In this document: one piece after another, positions 11,687 to 22,125 of the stretch
Layout of the letters: every line of letters begins with the position of its first letter
How positions within the stretch are numbered: the first letter of the stretch is position 1
NCBI GenBank assembly: GCA_009363875.1
Contig: CM018695.1
Span: 12,496,755-12,560,754, forward strand
From: Mikania micrantha
Lineage: Eukaryota; Streptophyta; Magnoliopsida; Asterales; Asteraceae
Direction of reading: 5' to 3'
DNA length: 64,000 bases
The notes under the pieces: generated by a model
What the model was told of the DNA's origin: nothing
Database searches by the model: none
Seen by the model: only the letters and a program-made list of their open reading frames with translations
Program-made: the position numbers and the translations under genes

Positions 11687-12836
11687 AAAGAAGAATAGTG
11701 GCAACAAAACTTTACAATTTGCTAGTCTGGAGTTTAAACTCTAATTATGGACCATCAAATAAAGCCCCATTTAACCTTTAATTAACATGTATTTCATAAT
11801 CAAATATTTACCAATCAACTATATATTTTATTATTACACATATATTAGAAAATAAACTTTATGAATAGTTAAGTTAGGTTTTGAGCCACAAACATTTTTT
11901 TTATTTTATCACAAAAAAAATTTTCTAACTTTTTTTGTTTATATTTTTTTTTGCTTTCGTTGTATGTATGCATTTGTATTTTTAGGCTTTTTGATGCCCC
12001 ATTTTTCTAACTTTTTCATATATTCTTTTCCTTCTTTGTTTTAATTTCAAATTTAGGTTTTCTGTTTGTAAACGTTATCTTTATCATTACATATACATTT
12101 GCATTAGATTCTTCGACGCCTGTTTTTACAATCAAGTACTTTTTGGGTTCTTACGGTGGACTCACGGTAGCTATTACGACAGAGTAAGACTTTTATGGAG
12201 AAATACACCTTCGGCTTTACGGTAGGGTGATACTCATTTTTACGACGACATTTTTTTTGCCATTTTGATATTTAAGATCGTGTCGACACTAATGGCTCAA
12301 GTTCAAGGCAAGACCTAGCTCGATCAATTGCGTTTTTTTTTGTTTGAGTTTTTAAATGTGTAGGTTTTATTCTTACCTACGTGTGCAATTAGTTTTCTTG
12401 ACACCTTAAGACTTTACATCGAAATAACAGCCTCTCGACGCAACGCGCGAAAGAAAAAAACTAGTTATACTAAATAAAAAGTTTTAATTCCTCATATTCG
12501 ACATGTACGTATAAGTTAACTTAAATGTAGATAGGTAATGTTATATTCATAATAAATCCAAATTTGAAAACTAATAGATGTGTATATGTTTTTTAGTTAT
12601 CATTACAATTAAATCAAGCAAGCTTGAGACAAACTCGAGACTGGATTGGTAAAAAGAACTTGAACAAGCCAAGCTTAAATAAGCTCAAGTCCTAAAACAT
12701 GGCTTGTTTAGATATTGAGCACGAGCTTCACATGTCAAGTTCAAACCGATTCAAAAGCCTAACAATTTTTTTAATTAAATAAGTATATATGTGTTTATAA
12801 AATCATATATATATATATATATATACATCTACTTAT
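11687..12836. other. AT-rich intergenic sequence with a Helitron-like 3' end
   Basis: No gene seen. At 12434-12464 a GC-rich palindromic stretch (TCGACGCAACGCGCGA) is followed by A-rich sequence and CTAG|T, like a degraded Helitron 3' terminus. Around 12615-12760 repeated CAAGCTTGAG/CTCGAG words resemble the left part of a MITE whose right end may be at 14157. Confidence 0.35.
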
Positions 12837-13952
12837 TCTAATAAATAAAGGTTTATATAGACAAATTACATGTTCCTAGAGCACATCAAGTATGATTTCT
12901 CGTCTCTCTTCTATTTAATACATTTTATATTAAATAATAATATTAAATATTAATTATAATTTTTCTACATTTTTGAAATAAAAAAGAATTTATAATACTT
13001 TAAAATATATTAATATTAAAAAACACACATTAACAAAATTATATAAAATATTTATTCTAATATATAAAAGTTTCTAGAGACACATGGCAAGTTATTATAA
13101 CACCTCAAGTTTAATTTCTCTTCTCTCTATCCTATTTAATACATTTTATATTAAATAATAATATTCAATATTAAGTATACTTTTTACACATTTTTAAAAT
13201 AAAAAAGAATTTTTAAAACTTTAAAATATATTAATATTAAAAAACACACATTAAAAAAACAAATTATAAAAAATATAAAATTTTAAAAACAATTATTTAA
13301 ATCGAAATTATTAAAGAAAAAACATTAAAAAAGTTAGCATTTAAAAAATTATTATTATTATTTTAATATTTAAAGTATTAAATTATATGGATTGGTAATT
13401 ATATTTTATATTGAATTTTATTTTATGTTGTCTAAATTTTCATTTATGATTATTTGTTATAATTTTTTTGTTCAATCCGTGTAATATAGGAGATATTAAC
13501 ATAGTATTCAAATAAATGAATGTTTTTATGAACACATGACATGTTCTTAAAGCATCTCACCCTTGGTTTACTGTCTTTTTTATTAAATACATATTATATT
13601 AAATAATATTATTTATCATCAAATATACTTTTTATACATTTTTAAAATTAAAATTATTTTTAACACATTACAAATATATTTTTTTGATGTTAAAAACACA
13701 TTTTTTAAAAACCTAATTATTATAAAATATAAAATTTTAAATAACAAGTTTTTAAAACGAAATGTTTTAAAAAACAAACTTTGAAAAAATAGTAAATATA
13801 CAAATAATAATATTTTACTTATACTTTTAAGTTGTAAGTAATTTTAATCATATTTTATTTTAAAAATTGTCTTATATTGTCTAAATTTTTATTGATGATT
13901 ATTCATTATCTTTTTTTATTAAACTTGTGTAATACACCGATGACTAACCTAG
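12837..13952 (+). mobile_element. Tandem Helitron-like copies
   Basis: Three related segments start near 12837, 13056 and 13508 with TCTAATA(A/T)ATA-like 5' ends, followed by similar text (ACACATG.CA.GTT, then CTCTTTTATTTAATACATTTTATATTAAATAAT). The last ends with hairpin GTGTAATACAC and CTAG|T at 13949-13953, as expected of Helitron 3' termini. The middle copy ends near 13504 with a decayed hairpin GTGTAATATAG. No helicase is encoded. Confidence 0.5.
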
Positions 13953-14422
13953 TTGTACGTGGTACACAAAAAATATAGTATAAATATACATATACACACA
14001 CAATTAATAATTAGAATTAATTAATTCATTTATAAATAATCATCTAATCGAATAATAATAATCGAATCGAGCGGAACCAAACGAGTCTTTAGACTATTAA
14101 AAATTTTACTGAGTCAACTAGTCAAGGTATCGAGCTCGAGGTTGTTTATTCCCCTAGCTGTGGTATCAATCTTCTTACTTTTTTAAACAACTACCAGTCG
14201 TTAAACCCTCTAGGCTACAAATAGCTAGCTGTATTTTATGCACCAAAGGTTATAGTACTATGAACAAATTATATCAGTTTGTTCCAACGTTTATGATTAA
14301 TTTGGATAAATAATAGTAAATAAATATATTATGATTAACTTAGCATTTATTTGAAAACCTTATCTTCCTTAAATCTCGTTTTTTATCAACGGATTTTTAT
14401 AATCAAAACCGACATAAAGATT
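13953..14422. other. Sequence upstream of the B3 gene
   Basis: Contains a MITE-like right end (GAGCTCGAGGTTGTTTATTCCCCTAG, ending about 14157, split by my estimate) and a possible minus-strand SINE head (AGCCTAGAGGG, reverse of 14208-14218). Otherwise AT-rich, without genes. Confidence 0.3.
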
Positions 14423-14432
14423 TATATAAATA
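14423..14432 (+). promoter_or_regulatory. TATA box of the B3-domain gene
   Basis: TATATAAATA about 100 bp upstream of the ATG at 14531, a normal plant core promoter placement. Confidence 0.55.
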
Positions 14433-14530
14433 GAGAGTCATAAGTAAGTAATCATAACACTTTTAACCCGTCATAATCAAAACCCAATTTCGATCTTCAT
14501 CAATTTGTTGTGTTCTTAATTCATACATTC

Positions 14531-15307
14531 ATGGCGGATATAACTTTTGATCTGAAACTCTTGTTAGAAGCTTTTCCCACGAAGAGACGTAGAACAAAAC
14601 GAGTGGTGATCAGTGAAGACATTTATCACATGAAAAAGATGGAAGAACTGGCGAATGAAAGGTTGATATTCTTTTGCAAGCAAGATTTACGTGAACATCA
14701 AGCTAAAGAAACAAAAAATTCAACTAAATCCAAGCGTAAAAGGTCAACAACAGGCACGTATGGAGAAGATGATCACAAGAAGAAGATAAAAGTACCACCA
14801 AAGGCTGTCCGTACACCACCTGTGACCAACGAGACAACCAAGCGGTTGAAGGAGTTCATCGCGAACGAGATGAAGGGTACCGGCATGAAACTTGTGATTC
14901 AGAAAACGTTGTACAAGTCGGATACTGAAAAGGGTCTTAACAGGCTGAATATGCCGATGAACCAACTTGAGAATGTTGATTTCTTGACGGTTGATGAGAT
15001 CCAAATTCTTAACAAAAGAACCCCAAAAGTGAACGAGATTGAAGTGAGGTTGTTGGGTCCAACTTTAGAGATGTACAAAGATCCGATGAAGCTGAAGATG
15101 TGGCACATGTCGAGCACCGCGAACTACGTGTTGACAACCAATTGGTACCGATTCTGGGTGGAAAATATGGTGCATTTACGTAAAGATTCGAAGATTCAAG
15201 TCTGGTCATTTCGTAGAGACCAAGAGCTGTGTTTTGCTGTTGTTTGTGTAGAGGAATTGAAGAGCAGCATGCATGGTGAATGCTCTGAAGACATCCACCT
15301 TAATTAA
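14531..15307 (+). CDS. B3 domain-containing protein (DUF313 type)
   Basis: A single-exon gene of 258 residues. The start chosen is MADITFDLKL; an in-frame ATG 21 nt upstream is possible. Two basic clusters, KRRRTKR (residues 18-24) and KSKRKR (about 66-71), look like nuclear localisation signals. Residues about 100-250 match the plant B3/DUF313 layout: LVIQKTLYKSD, RLNMPMNQL, FLTVDE, EVRLLGP, LKMWHM, YVLTTNWYRFWVEN, then IQVWSFR and LCFAVV. Family role: sequence-specific DNA binding in the nucleus, probably transcriptional regulation; targets are unknown. The frame is intact and a TATA box precedes it. Flanked by transposons on both sides. Family assignment is firm, exact orthology is not. 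Confidence 0.85.
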   Translation: MADITFDLKLLLEAFPTKRRRTKRVVISEDIYHMKKMEELANERLIFFCKQDLREHQAKETKNSTKSKRKRSTTGTYGEDDHKKKIKVPPKAVRTPPVTNETTKRLKEFIANEMKGTGMKLVIQKTLYKSDTEKGLNRLNMPMNQLENVDFLTVDEIQILNKRTPKVNEIEVRLLGPTLEMYKDPMKLKMWHMSSTANYVLTTNWYRFWVENMVHLRKDSKIQVWSFRRDQELCFAVVCVEELKSSMHGECSEDIHLN

Positions 15308-15449
15308 TATTGATGGATGTGTCATCTTTAATTTTGTTAATTTTATGGATTTTAGTTGGCTAAATTTCACAGATTGTAATTCATTTATTTTATTTACATC
15401 CTTAGATTTTGTTGATGGGATTAATAAATTCGATAAATGCACATAATAT

Positions 15450-15704
15450 TTGCTAACTAGCTAGTTTTTTTTAATAGCTTCATACTGAATGACTAATTTA
15501 AGCCCAAATGGACACACATATAAGTGCAGGCTCAGTCATCACCTCTCCACGTACCCACCAGATAAACGGTAACTGAATAAATCTGTATACCCTCTATTCT
15601 GCTTTGGTAGTTAGCATTGAACTCCTAACGTCAATGAGATGCAACTTCTCCCCTTAATCGCAATACCACTAGGCTAGAAGCCCTTTGGTTGCTAACTTGC
15701 TAGT
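15450..15704 (-). mobile_element. SINE, minus strand, with 16-bp target duplication
   Basis: On the minus strand a tRNA-like head with A box TAGCCTAGTGGTATTG and B box GGAGTTCAATGC begins near 15688. A poly(T) run at 15466 is the tail in reverse. Target duplication TTGCTAACT(A/T)GCTAGT lies at 15450-15465 and 15689-15704 with one mismatch. The body is about 223 bp. Confidence 0.75.
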
Positions 15705-15956
15705 ATTTTATTATTTGGCGTATATGTGTCTATCGACATAAGGGTTCGTGATCATGTATCAAGAATTTTACCAGACCGTGAGATGATCATTTAAGGTAAT
15801 AATATTAGGTTAAGGACCAAACCGTTTGTTCGAGATGAAACCGATTATAAAGAAAAACAAGAACCATGCATGGACCGGACCAATTTGTGTATTTTGGGTC
15901 GGTCTGGACCAACTTCAAGCTAGCGTGGATGATGTGTTCTTCGGTTGTCCGCAAGA
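15705..15956. other. Short intergenic stretch before the Reina element
   Basis: No gene or repeat recognised. Confidence 0.4.
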
Positions 15957-15961
15957 TGCTC

Positions 15962-16173
15962 TGTTAGTGATATTCTAATAATAGAATAAAGAAATGTAAT
16001 AAAGTCAAAGTAGGAGGACTAATAATGTCAATTGTAGAAGTTAGTTTGTTACTTCTGTTGTAGAGTCGTTATGTGGCTTCGTATTAATACAGAGGTTGTA
16101 ATAGTTGAAGGTTTAGCTATGAAATGAAAACTTTCTTCTTCTTTTGATTCTTGTTATCAATTTGTAGCTAACA
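15962..16173 (+). repeat. 5' LTR of the Reina element
   Basis: 212 bp, from TGTTAGTGATATTC to TGTAGCTAACA. Compared with the 3' LTR it has TTACTTC against TTAATTC and an extra TTAA in CGTATTAATACAG. Confidence 0.92.
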
Positions 16174-16176
16174 AAT

Positions 16177-16188
16177 TGGTATCAGGGC
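16177..16188 (+). other. Primer binding site (initiator tRNA-Met type)
   Basis: TGGTATCAGGGC three bases after the 5' LTR. The usual plant iMet site is TGGTATCAGAGC, so there is one mismatch (A to G). Confidence 0.8.
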
Positions 16189-16258
16189 TAATCGTTCCTT
16201 GGAACTCTCTGATTTCAATTTAACGAGATACTGAAAGTAACGATTTGAAGACCAAGTG

Positions 16259-19200
16259 ATGACGACTCGCAATCAGACGTTGGAACAACGAGTTCAGGAG
16301 CATGATCAGTCTCTAATTCGTTTGGAATCGGCGGCAGCAAAGCATTCGGTGGATCTGGAGAATATCAGAACAGCGACAGTGAAGAATGTGGAGAACATGG
16401 CGGCACTGAAATTGCAATTGGAAGTACAGATGAACGAGATTTTGAGTAATTTGCAAACATTTAATGGTAATCATACATCTCCAAGTAATAATTCTTACGA
16501 ATCAGGCAGTAGTACTTTTTTCAATCATAATCAAAATCGATTTACAAAAATGGACTTCCCTAAGTTTAATGGCCAGAATGTGGAAGGATGGCTATGTAGG
16601 GTGGAACATTTTTTTGTAATCGATAATACTCCTGAACATTTGAAGGTTCGTTATGCAATTGTTCATTTAGAGGATATTGCATTGTTATGGCACCAATCGT
16701 TTGTTCAATCGAGGGGTGGTTCAATTGAAGGAATGTCATGGGTAGAATATAAAGGTTTTATCAATGCTAGATTTGCTGAGGTATTGGGTCAAGATGCAAT
16801 GGGCGCGTTGGCAACTTTAAAACAGAAGGGATCTTTAAAAGATTTTTGTCAGCAATTTGATTTGGCTTTAACAAAAGTTACTATTTGTGATGAATATGCT
16901 GTAAGTTTGTTTTTAAGAGCTGTTAAGCCTGAGATTGGGTATCCTTTGAGGTTGCTTAGACCTAAGAACTTACCTGAAGCTTATTTGCTAGCTCGAATTC
17001 AAGATGAAGCAATTAATGTGGTACAGGTTAATCCAATTAGAGCTGTTAGACCTAATAATTCTACTTACAGTACCTTGACATCATTTAAGGCTTTGCCTAG
17101 TCCTGCTACTATCAATCCACCCTTACTTCCAAATCCTTCTTTGAAATCAAAAGCAGCAGTTCCAATTAGAAGGTTAACTCATAAAGAAATTGAGGAAAAA
17201 AGAGCAAAGGGAGAGTGTTTTGGTTGTAACGAAAAGTACACTCCTGCTCATCAGTGTAAGAATAAGCAACTTTTTTCTATTGAAATATTAGAGGAGACAG
17301 AAGTAGAACAAGCAGAAGAGAGTGAAATTCCATCACAGTTGCAGGATCCTTACATTTCTTTAAATGCCATTATGGGGGTTCCTTCTTTTTCAACTATGAG
17401 AATTAAGGGTTCAATTGGTACTAAACCTCTACAAATCCTTATTGATTCAGGATCTACTCATAATTTTCTGAATTTAGATTTGGCAATAAAGATGAAATGC
17501 CCTATTAAGTCAGTGGCAGCTTTGAACATTACAATTGCGGATGGTAATAAGATGGCTTGTAATCATTTATGTGAAGGGTTTAAATGGATTATGCAGGGCA
17601 ATTGGTTTGTTACTGATGTAATGTTGGTTCCATTAACAAATTATGATTTGGTGTTGGGTGTTCAATGGTTACAAACTTTAGATGATATAGTTTGGAACTT
17701 CAAGGACCTTACAATGAAGTTTAAGGTCGGTGATCAACTTTTTGAATTGAAAGGAGTAGGTTCAAATGGTATGTCTTTGTGTACCTCTGAGAAAATGAAT
17801 CAGTTGTTAATGGATTGTACTAAACTAGCTGATGTGCATTTGTTTAGTTTACAAATGGTACAAGCTGAATTGTTTCAGCATGAGACTTCAGTGTCTCAAA
17901 TAGCTTCTAGTGAAGCATTAAATGCTTTACTGAGTAAATATGCTGATGTTTTCGCAGAACCAACTTCACTACCTCCAATAAGAAGCTGTGATCATAAGAT
18001 TGTTTTGAAAGATGAGTCAGTGACTATCAATCAAAGACCTTATAGGTATCCAGCTGCACAAAAAGATGTTTTGGAGAAATTGACACAGGAATTGTTAGAT
18101 TCGGGAGTTATTAGAAACAGCAAAAGTTCTTTTGCATCTTCGGTTGTCCTAGTTAAAAAGAAAGATGGGTCATGGAGATTTTGTGTGGATTATAGACAAT
18201 TGAATGAAGCTACTGTTAAAGACAGATTTCCAATTCCTTTGATAGAGGAATTATTGGATGAGTTAGGAGGAGCTAAAGTGTTTTCAAAGCTGGATCTAAG
18301 GGCTGGATATCATCAGGTCAGAATGGATGATAAGGATATACATAAGACAGCCTTTAGGACCCATCAAGGTTTATTTGAATTTGTTGTAATGCCTTTTGGT
18401 TTGACAAATGCCCCGGCCACGTTTCAAGCTCTTATGAACACTACTTTTAAGTCATTATTAAAGAAAACTACATTGGTTTTCTTTGATGATATTTTGGTCT
18501 TTAGTTCTTCTTTGAAGCAACATTTAACTGATTTGGAGGAACTTTTATCCTTGTTAAGGCAACATTCTTTGTTTGCTAAAAGATCTAAATGCTCTTTTGC
18601 TGGTTCTAAAGTAGAATATTTGGGGCATATTATTACTGGAAATGGTGTTCAAACAGATCCTAATAAGATTGTGGCAGTACAGCAGTGGCCTATTCCAAAA
18701 ACTCTTAAACAGTTAAGGGGGTTTTTAGGATTAGCTGGCTACTATAGGAGGTTTATCAAAGGCTTCGGTATTTTGGCTAGACCTTTAACTGATTTATTAA
18801 AAAAATCAGCTTTTCAGTGGAATGATTTGGCTCAGGAGGCTTTTGATCAGTTAAAGCATGCTCTTAGTTCTGCACCAGTATTAGCCTTGCCTGATTTTTC
18901 AAAAACCTTTGTAGTAGAAACAAATGCATCTTCAAAAGGTTTGGGGGCAGTTCTTATGCAGGAAGGGCATCCAATTGCTTTTATTAGTAAGGCATTATCT
19001 GTCAAGCAATTGTCTTTATCTGTATATGAAAAAGAATTATTAGCAATATTGATGGCGGTGAAACAATGGCATCATTATTTGCTTCCAAGGAAGTTCATTA
19101 TCAAGACGGATCAGAAAAGTTTAAAGTACTTACTGACACAGAAGATTACCACTCCATTACAGCAGACATGGTTGGCCAAATTAATGGGGTATACATATGA

Positions 19201-20713
19201 AATTTCGTATAAGAAAGGCACTGATAATTTGGTAGCTGATGGTCTTTCAAGAGTACAAGGATTGGCTTTGTTTGTAATGGGTCTTAGTAGTATTGATCCT
19301 TTGTTGATGGTTAGAATTAAAGATGCATGGGTCAATGATGATCATTTAAGGTCTATTATTCAGAAGTGTGAACAAGGAATATTGATTCCAAATGTGGTGT
19401 GGAAAGATGGGTTATTACTGAGAAAGAACAAGTTATGGGTGGGTAATGATGATTCATTGAAGTTGGATATTATGAAGATTTTTCATACTTCTCCTACTGG
19501 TGGACATTCGGGTTTTGTACCAACTCTCAAGAAAGTTAAGAATTTTTGTTATTGGAAGGGATGCTCAAAGCAAGTTTTTGGGTTTGTCAAAGAATGTCAG
19601 CAATGTCAGCAAGCAAAGTATGAACCCATAGCTATTCCAGGTCTACTTCAACCCTTGCCTATGCCTACTCATGTTTTCACAGATTTGTCCATGGATTTTA
19701 TTTCGGGGTTACCTAAGGTGAAGGGTAAAGATACTATTTTGGTAATCATTGATAGATTAACAAAATATGCTCATTTCAAACCATTATCCCATCCTTATAA
19801 TGCGATGCAAATTGCTCAAGTTTTCCTTGACAATATTTTCAAGTTACATGGTTGTCCTCAAACAATTGTCTCCGATAGAGATCCAATTTTTTTGAGTCAG
19901 TTCTGGAAGGAATTTATGAGATTGCAGGGGGTTCAGTTGGCTCATTCAACAGCATACCATCCTCAGTCTGATGGGCAGACAGAAGTTTTAAACCGTTGTT
20001 TAGAAACCTACTTGAGATGTATGTGTATGCATGATCCAGTTCAGTGGTTAAGTTGGTTAAGTTTAGCTGAATGGTGGTATAATACCACTTTTCATTCTTC
20101 ATTAAAAATGAGTCCATTTGAAGCTTTATATGGTGTTCCTCCTCCTTTACACATTCCTTATGTTGCTAATGATACATCATTGGAAGCGGTCGAATTTTTT
20201 TGTAGGGATAGAGAGGCAATGATAATACATTTGAAGGAAAATTTACAATCTGCTAAGAATCGTATGAAGCAATATGCAGATGCTAAACGCACTGAACGTT
20301 CATTTACTCCAGGTGATTGGGTTTATTTGAAGCTGCAGCCATTTGTACAATCATCTATGAGGAAATCTAAGCATACCAAATTGGGTCCGAAGTATTTTGG
20401 TCCTTTTCTTATTCTGGAAAAAGTGGGTACCAGGGCTTATAAACTGGATCTTCCTTCGGATGCTCAGATTCATCCTGTTTTCCATGTTTCTTTGTTAAAG
20501 AAAGCTTATGGTCAGCATGATTCAGTGATTCCTTTACCTAAAAATCCTCGTTTTCATTATAAACCAAGGGCTATTGTTGATCGAAGATTGGTGCGAAGGG
20601 GTGATCAAATGACTTATCAAGTGTTAGTTTACTGGGAAAATTTGCCAATTACTGAGGCTACTTGGGAGTATCAGAATGATTTTGAGCTGAGGTTTCCTGA
20701 TTTCAATTCTTGA
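16259..20713 (+). CDS. Gag-Pol polyprotein of the Reina element
   Basis: Uninterrupted, 1484 residues; the first true ATG is at 16259. Order: Gag (about 90-300), a zinc knuckle variant CFGC...HQC (320-333), aspartic protease with DSG (D396), reverse transcriptase with FFDD (D743, D744), RNase H, integrase with the HHCC finger (HTSPTGGHSG ... ECQQC) and D1146, D1206, E1242 (D-59-D-35-E), and a C-terminal chromodomain-like segment (VLVYWENLPITEATWEY). Role: copies the element through RNA and inserts the DNA; the C-terminal domain is thought to guide insertion to chromatin. Odd: the first RNase H catalytic residue, normally Asp in ETDAS, is Asn (N889, codon AAT), so autonomous activity is doubtful although the frame is open. 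Confidence 0.93.
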   Translation: MTTRNQTLEQRVQEHDQSLIRLESAAAKHSVDLENIRTATVKNVENMAALKLQLEVQMNEILSNLQTFNGNHTSPSNNSYESGSSTFFNHNQNRFTKMDFPKFNGQNVEGWLCRVEHFFVIDNTPEHLKVRYAIVHLEDIALLWHQSFVQSRGGSIEGMSWVEYKGFINARFAEVLGQDAMGALATLKQKGSLKDFCQQFDLALTKVTICDEYAVSLFLRAVKPEIGYPLRLLRPKNLPEAYLLARIQDEAINVVQVNPIRAVRPNNSTYSTLTSFKALPSPATINPPLLPNPSLKSKAAVPIRRLTHKEIEEKRAKGECFGCNEKYTPAHQCKNKQLFSIEILEETEVEQAEESEIPSQLQDPYISLNAIMGVPSFSTMRIKGSIGTKPLQILIDSGSTHNFLNLDLAIKMKCPIKSVAALNITIADGNKMACNHLCEGFKWIMQGNWFVTDVMLVPLTNYDLVLGVQWLQTLDDIVWNFKDLTMKFKVGDQLFELKGVGSNGMSLCTSEKMNQLLMDCTKLADVHLFSLQMVQAELFQHETSVSQIASSEALNALLSKYADVFAEPTSLPPIRSCDHKIVLKDESVTINQRPYRYPAAQKDVLEKLTQELLDSGVIRNSKSSFASSVVLVKKKDGSWRFCVDYRQLNEATVKDRFPIPLIEELLDELGGAKVFSKLDLRAGYHQVRMDDKDIHKTAFRTHQGLFEFVVMPFGLTNAPATFQALMNTTFKSLLKKTTLVFFDDILVFSSSLKQHLTDLEELLSLLRQHSLFAKRSKCSFAGSKVEYLGHIITGNGVQTDPNKIVAVQQWPIPKTLKQLRGFLGLAGYYRRFIKGFGILARPLTDLLKKSAFQWNDLAQEAFDQLKHALSSAPVLALPDFSKTFVVETNASSKGLGAVLMQEGHPIAFISKALSVKQLSLSVYEKELLAILMAVKQWHHYLLPRKFIIKTDQKSLKYLLTQKITTPLQQTWLAKLMGYTYEISYKKGTDNLVADGLSRVQGLALFVMGLSSIDPLLMVRIKDAWVNDDHLRSIIQKCEQGILIPNVVWKDGLLLRKNKLWVGNDDSLKLDIMKIFHTSPTGGHSGFVPTLKKVKNFCYWKGCSKQVFGFVKECQQCQQAKYEPIAIPGLLQPLPMPTHVFTDLSMDFISGLPKVKGKDTILVIIDRLTKYAHFKPLSHPYNAMQIAQVFLDNIFKLHGCPQTIVSDRDPIFLSQFWKEFMRLQGVQLAHSTAYHPQSDGQTEVLNRCLETYLRCMCMHDPVQWLSWLSLAEWWYNTTFHSSLKMSPFEALYGVPPPLHIPYVANDTSLEAVEFFCRDREAMIIHLKENLQSAKNRMKQYADAKRTERSFTPGDWVYLKLQPFVQSSMRKSKHTKLGPKYFGPFLILEKVGTRAYKLDLPSDAQIHPVFHVSLLKKAYGQHDSVIPLPKNPRFHYKPRAIVDRRLVRRGDQMTYQVLVYWENLPITEATWEYQNDFELRFPDFNS

Positions 20714-20728
20714 GGGCAAGAATTAAGT

Positions 20729-20743
20729 TTGGGTGGGAAGTTT
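20729..20743 (+). other. Polypurine tract of the Reina element
   Basis: TTGGGTGGGAAGTTT directly before the 3' LTR, the expected primer for plus-strand synthesis. Confidence 0.7.
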
Positions 20744-20951
20744 TGTTAGTGATATTCTAATAATAGAATAAAGAAATGTAATAAAGTCAAAGTAGGAGGA
20801 CTAATAATGTCAATTGTAGAAGTTAGTTTGTTAATTCTGTTGTAGAGTCGTTATGTGGCTTCGTATACAGAGGTTGTAATAGTTGAAGGTTTAGCTATGA
20901 AATGAAAACTTTCTTCTTCTTTTGATTCTTGTTATCAATTTGTAGCTAACA
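20744..20951 (+). repeat. 3' LTR of the Reina element
   Basis: 208 bp, same ends as the 5' LTR, followed by the TGCTC duplication. Confidence 0.92.
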
Positions 20952-20956
20952 TGCTC

Positions 20957-21415
20957 ACTCCTATATCCTATTTTAATACCACCATTATTTAATGGTAGTA
21001 CTAGCAGGGGTGGAAAGTGGGCAAGAACTTGATAGGGTTTCGATGGAATTAGGGTTTGACCCATGACATATTTATATCCCTTACGTATTTATTTCATAAA
21101 ACATTTGACCCCTTAACCCATGAGATCATCTGGAATAAAGACACATCAGCCTCTCACATCCTTGAACATTGTCGATCTCCCTTGTAAGCATAAACACGAT
21201 GGGTTTATTGTTTTGTTTGACCCATCCAAAAACATACCAACGAGCAAATTTGCTTGCGTATTGTGGAGTGACGGTAAGATTAAAACCCGTGTATTGCGGC
21301 TTAATTAGTGGCACAACTAAAAAACTTATAGTCATAATGGATCAATTATGAGATTGAAACATAGATAAAAACACTATTTTGCCATGTATATTGCGATATA
21401 GGAATGAAAAAGAAG

Positions 21416-21420
<5 letters not shown>
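20957..21420. other. Unassigned region
   Basis: CAGGGGTGGAAAGTGGGC at 21005 resembles a hAT terminus, but no matching right end or duplication was found. Overlapping ORFs of 60-70 codons at 21120-21351 on both strands have no recognisable similarity and are not called genes. Confidence 0.3.

Positions 21421-21471
<51 letters not shown>
21418..21471. repeat. (TA)n microsatellite
   Basis: About 26 TA units; shorter (TA)n and (CA)n runs follow at 21533-21582. Confidence 0.9.
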
Positions 21472-21476
<5 letters not shown>

Positions 21477-21589
21477 GCATTAAAAGGAATAGTGTTTATA
21501 TTGTTATTATATATTTAGTGGGTCCCATTGTGTGTATATATATATTCAAAATAACACACACACACACACACATATATATATATTATTTA

Positions 21590-22125
21590 GGTTTATGATC
21601 CATGTAGTGACGTTTTAAAAATTTAGACATAAATCATCAAAAGTTTTTTTTAACTTTAAAAAGTAGTAAACAGAGATAAGAGTATTAAATTTGAGAGATT
21701 TGTTTAAAGATATAAATTTTTGTTAAATTTTAAAGATTTGAGACACCATTTAGTAACGTTTTAAAATTTAGACTTTGATCATCAGAAGTTTTTTAACTTT
21801 AAAAAGTAGTAAACATAGATAATGGTATTAATTTGAGAGATTTGCTTATAGATTTGGATTTATATTAAATTTGAGATATTTACTTAGAGATTTTTGTTTT
21901 TCTTTTAATTCAAACGATTGATTATACGGATTTTGTGAGTAATTTTTATATTATTTTTAAACATATTTGTGAAGTTTTGTATGAATTTATGTTTTTATGA
22001 AAATTTGTATATAGTTCGTGATGAGAGATTTGATGTAACTTATGCTTCTGCAAATGATATAAAATACTCATTCTCATGAGTGTACTATGATAACCCGCCG
22101 CAACGCGCGGGTTGAATAAACCTAG
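21590..22125 (+). mobile_element. Helitron-like element, 3' end
   Basis: A hairpin AACCCGC-loop-GCGGGTT at 22092-22113 is followed 8 nt later by CTAG|T (22122-22126), the Helitron 3' signature. Upstream, a segment of about 140 bp is present twice (from about 21605 and 21745, both with GT..CGTTTTAAAA.TTTAGAC). The 5' end is not defined. Confidence 0.55.

Larger units (their letters stand above)
15957..20956 (+). mobile_element. Complete Reina-type Ty3 chromovirus with TSD
   Basis: LTR, primer binding site, single Gag-Pol ORF, polypurine tract and LTR are all present, flanked by the 5-bp duplication TGCTC (15957-15961 and 20952-20956). Short LTRs, a single ORF and a chromodomain-like C-terminus suit the Reina clade. 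The two LTRs differ by one base substitution and one 4-bp indel, so insertion was recent. Confidence 0.92.

Noticed and set aside
16256..16258. GTG as the start of the Reina polyprotein
   Set aside because: The next codon is ATG at 16259, which is the normal eukaryotic start.
21005..21022. hAT element start (CAGGGGTGGAAAGTGGGC)
   Set aside because: No matching right terminus or 8-bp duplication could be found within the next kilobase.
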